Positions 61,401 to 64,000 of a stretch of DNA of 64,000 nucleotides are shown here, piece by piece; within the stretch, counting starts at the first letter, position 1, and every line of letters begins with the position of its first letter. Below the pieces are notes generated by a model that was not told the DNA's origin, did no database searches, and was given only the letters and a program-made list of their open reading frames with translations. The position numbers and the translations under genes were made by a program. The DNA lies in the NCBI GenBank assembly GCA_033807695.1, contig CM066300.1, forward strand, positions 3,720,001 through 3,784,000. The letters run 5' to 3'. The DNA is from Daedaleopsis sinensis. Lineage: Eukaryota; Basidiomycota; Agaricomycetes; Polyporales; Polyporaceae.

Positions 61401-62360
61401 AGGCCGTTCCGCGTGCTCGAGGGGTTGTCAGCATAACAAGCCAGATGTTCTGGAAGAAGAATGATTGCGAGATTGTCCCAGCTAAACGATCCAAGAGCGC
61501 GAGCACCTATCTCATCTCGACGAGTGAGATTCTCACGTCTCGCTCTATGTCCTTTGCATACGTGACGTACCTTGTCAAAGTACTCGCCTGTCTCTTCCTC
61601 AAGACCAGGGAGCAACGCCAAGATGAACGACTTCATTACGGGGCGGAGCCCCCCTTGTAGAGGGAGGTAGTGTGTGTCGAATAGATTGAGAACCGTGGGC
61701 TAGACAAGGGTTTGAGAGCCGGAAACCGGGCGTAGCGAATATGCTCACCTTCACGGCAGTCGAAGCATACTCGAAGAAAGGGAACAATCCCGACGACCAT
61801 AGCGCGAGATCTCGCCGCAATCCCTCTGACTTCATTGTGTTATTAGACAACGGGATACGGTGTGCAATCAAGCAGACGCACCCCAAGCACAGCGAATATA
61901 TGCGAGTACGCGTCCAACGCTCTCTGATGCACTCCATTCGGCAGCGCGGGATTCAAACATTGGGACAATCGTTTTGCGACAATGATTTTGCGCGGTATTT
62001 CCTTGAATTGTTGATACGACTGCAACGTCTAGAAACGCGTTCGCGTTCGCGTTCAAGCATAGCACCGAGACGCTCCACCGTTGTACATACCTTCAGCAAC
62101 TGCTTCAGGAAAGATATGAAGTCCGCCCATTCGTCCACATGTTCGAAGGAGCTTAGACACTTCTCGACTTGCTGCGTATACTTCTTGTACTTAGGATCCG
62201 ACGAGTATGCAGGGGGTGTCGAAGCTAATATAGGGCAACTTGATCAATCGGGGCGTTTGATACTAGCGGTGCACTTACTGCCGTCCCCTCCTCGCAGTGT
62301 GCTCCATGTAGCCTTCTTCTGCTCCCCGTTGCCAACCCGAGGGGAGTTGAGAGCAGACAT
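55450..62360 (-). CDS. DOP1: Dopey family protein DOP1
   Basis: The ATG at 62360 opens 'MSALNSPRVGNGEQKKATW', and after a short intron comes 'SDPKYKKYTQQVEKCLSSF', the typical Dopey N-terminus. The conserved N-terminal domain continues with 'EWADFISFLKQLLK', 'KRLSQCLNPALPNGVH', 'ALDAYSHIF', 'DLALWSSGLFPFFEYAS' and 'MKSFILALLPGLEEETGEYF'. The following ~1,200 residues are helical-repeat-like, with Leu-rich segments, and end 'MVERGLLEDLFEGR' at 55450. Family role: DOP1 with the Sec7-like protein MON2 and flippase Neo1/ATP9A acts in endosome-Golgi membrane traffic and in fungal morphogenesis. At least 15 introns are seen. The N-terminal exons are certain; the middle exons (about 59500-56000) follow from reading-frame continuity and are less sure. 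Full length is expected to be about 1,800-1,900 residues. Confidence 0.88.
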
Positions 62361-62808
62361 AGATGACGTCGATCGACGACGCGCCAATTGAGGGAGTGAG
62401 GGAGGTGTGAGTTACAGTTAGGTTACAGTGTAAGACAACAGCCTCCGACAATGGCCAGTGCCAAGACAAGCGCAGGTGCGACACGGTATTACACCGTGAC
62501 CTACGCGAACAGGCGACGTGCGCTTCTATATATGTACGTACATCTCTCTCTCTCTTACCAGCTGCAGCTGTGCATGCAGTCCTGATCTAACCAAACAGTA
62601 AGCTCCAAATATACATACCGCTTTCGACGACAAGGTCGGCCGATAACTTGTGGTTTCACCTGTTCCAGGAAGTCCCCAAGCAAACTACAGATGTATTATG
62701 ACGTCGATGATACATATACAGGGTCTAGTGGCCATCCGATACGCGTACGAGACTACACGACAATGTTCAAATCCTCTGAACAACTAAATAGGGGAGCCAA
62801 CTGGATGA
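62361..62808. other. DOP1 upstream region, no gene seen
   Basis: 448 bases lie between the DOP1 start and the stop of the next minus-strand gene. It includes a CT dinucleotide run at about 62540-62560 and a TATATAT-like stretch at 62526-62533, about 170 bases ahead of DOP1. No open frame of interest was seen. Confidence 0.5.
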
Positions 62809-64000
62809 TCAGACAACAGGCGGGGCTGAAATTGGGATTGGAGTGTGAGGGAGGTCAACCGCAGGTGTGCTCGGACCGCTGCTGCGCTTCTTGAACTGAG
62901 CAGAAATACTCTCTGGCATCGCCGAGCCCGCGCGCGAAGACGCCACTGTTGAGGCATGACCGACTCCATGTCGTGCACCGCGGCCCCGCCCTCGACCTGT
63001 GCCGGATATTGAGACAGACGAGAGATTCGGCAGTGTAAGTCCTGCAACAGACAAGCCATCGCCTGCCAGAGCTTGCGCCGCAGCTTGAGATGCCGCTACA
63101 GCATTGGCATACTCGGATTCTTTCTCACCAACCCAGGACTTCACAAACCAGCGGCCGCCCGCGATACCACGAACCTCGCGGTTCACCTGCCTCCACCTTC
63201 GAACTGGCTTGCCACTCTTGTCGAGAGGGATGACTGGCGCAAAACCGGTGCCCATCTTGGGTGGTGGTTGAACAGGAGGAGGTTTCGATGGCAGTGGGTA
63301 TACGGGTAGCGGAACCCCATCAAGAGGTGTGTCGTCGAGTGGATGGTGCGTAGGAAGGAGGGATGATAGCGGAATGTCAGGCTCTGGAGATCCTTCAAGG
63401 GGGATTGGCGAAGATGCAGCAGTGCCTGCATATGCTAGGGCAAGCTTTCAGCATGTATGTCACCAAGACAGCTAAAAGCTCACCTTCGCTGACGCTTTCA
63501 GCATCATCCTTAAGCAAGGCTACAGCACTCTTAGAGGGTCTGGTGCGAAGTCACAATTGTGCACCAAGAAATTATAAGTAAAGACGTACTTCGACGCTTT
63601 CTTCCTGATGGTCCGGTTTATCGTGGAGCCCTTGGGCGGACCGGGTTTCTTCCTCGCAGGAGTTGGCGCAGCGCTACCACTAGTAGCTAACGAGGGGTCC
63701 CAAACGTCGGAGCGAGCGTCTTGAGATGAGAGAGCTTCTGAAGGGGCAGTCTCGAACCAGGTTACACCAGGCCCAGGTACTGGCGCACCAGCTCTTCCAC
63801 CGCGTCCTCGTCCGCGACCACCGCGTCCACCGCGTCCGCGACCACCACGTTTCGGAGGTGTCGCCACAACAGGCGGGGCGACTTGGGGAGGTAGACTGGG
63901 CGCAGGTTTCACAACCTCATCGTCGTCATCGTCAATGAGTTGGTCCTCTTCATCGTCATCATCCTCGTCTTCATCTTCATCACTATCCGCTCTGCCATGT
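62809..64000 (-). CDS. putative INO80 complex subunit (Ies4-like), 5' end outside window
   Basis: The frame is open to the window edge, so the N-terminus is missing. In order: an Asp/Glu-rich acidic tract, an RGRGG-rich basic segment (about 63860-63790), 'RKKPGPPKGSTINRTIRKK', a Pro-rich linker, then a compact block 'PLDKSGKPVRRWRQVNREVR' and 'GGRWFVKSWVGEKE', and a Gly/Ser-rich tail ending 'PISAPPVV'. The pairing of a KKPGPxKG element with a later 'LD(K/R)SGKPxRxW' plus Trp block resembles the fungal INO80 subunit Ies4. I recall this pattern only roughly and it needs an alignment. Two introns are supported: a GTACGT donor with its AG just before 'AVALLKDDAES', and another after 'SVSE'. A nuclear, nucleic-acid- or histone-associated role fits the acidic and RGG tracts in any case. 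Confidence 0.45.

Noticed and set aside
1..64000. tRNA genes, CRISPR arrays, LTR or DNA transposons
   Set aside because: By eye I found no tRNA B-box with a foldable cloverleaf, no regular direct repeats with spacers, and no reverse transcriptase, integrase or transposase motifs. A tRNAscan-SE and RepeatMasker run would settle it.

Overview
The window is nuclear DNA of a filamentous basidiomycete, most likely an agaricomycete mushroom. The genes are cut by many introns of about 45-70 bases with GTRNGY donors, GC content is high, and the gene set is purely eukaryotic (U5 snRNP GTPase, prefoldin, calnexin, Rab5, kinetochore Mis12, STRIPAK and Ragulator parts). The exact genus cannot be read from the sequence. 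No rRNA, tRNA, transposon or CRISPR array was recognised.

Layout. 0.8-6.6 kb: a Mis12/Mtw1 kinetochore protein (-), a SIKE/FGFR1OP2-type coiled-coil STRIPAK protein (+) and a long low-complexity protein of unknown function (-). 6.6-13.6 kb: a 7-kb stretch without a convincing intact gene but with open, coding-like fragments, one of which resembles an agaricomycete F-box/leucine-rich protein. 13.6-21.1 kb, all on the minus strand: a homeodomain-like protein, the CoQ side-chain synthase COQ1, a Ragulator p14/LAMTOR2 roadblock protein and a Mei2-like RNA-binding protein. 21.5-28.4 kb: Rab5 (+), an SH3-REM-CDC25 Ras exchange factor (-) and the ESCRT-III regulator IST1 (+). 28.4-34.7 kb: sparse, with one SAM-dependent methyltransferase. 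34.7-46.6 kb: SKI2 (+), calnexin (-), SNU114 (-) and prefoldin subunit 1 (+). 46.9-52.5 kb: a full-length PDR-type ABC transporter (-). 53.4-62.4 kb: an SSP120/nucleobindin-like EF-hand protein (+) and DOP1 (-). 62.8 kb to the end: the 3' part of a putative INO80 subunit (-), whose 5' end lies outside the window.

Most genes are single-copy housekeeping genes. Many serve the endomembrane system (Rab5, IST1, DOP1, LAMTOR2, calnexin, SSP120). I see no operon-like or biosynthetic cluster logic, so this proximity is probably chance. The most checkable oddities are splicing features: a 6-nt microexon in RAB5, and an 11-nt microexon plus a GC-AG intron in IST1. Each is forced by invariant family residues. 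Others are a His/Glu and Met/Gly repeat insertion in the STRIPAK protein, a homeodomain-like protein lacking the usual helix-3 Asn, and the decayed or cryptic coding sequence at 6.6-13.6 kb. I did not find a clearly new biological system.
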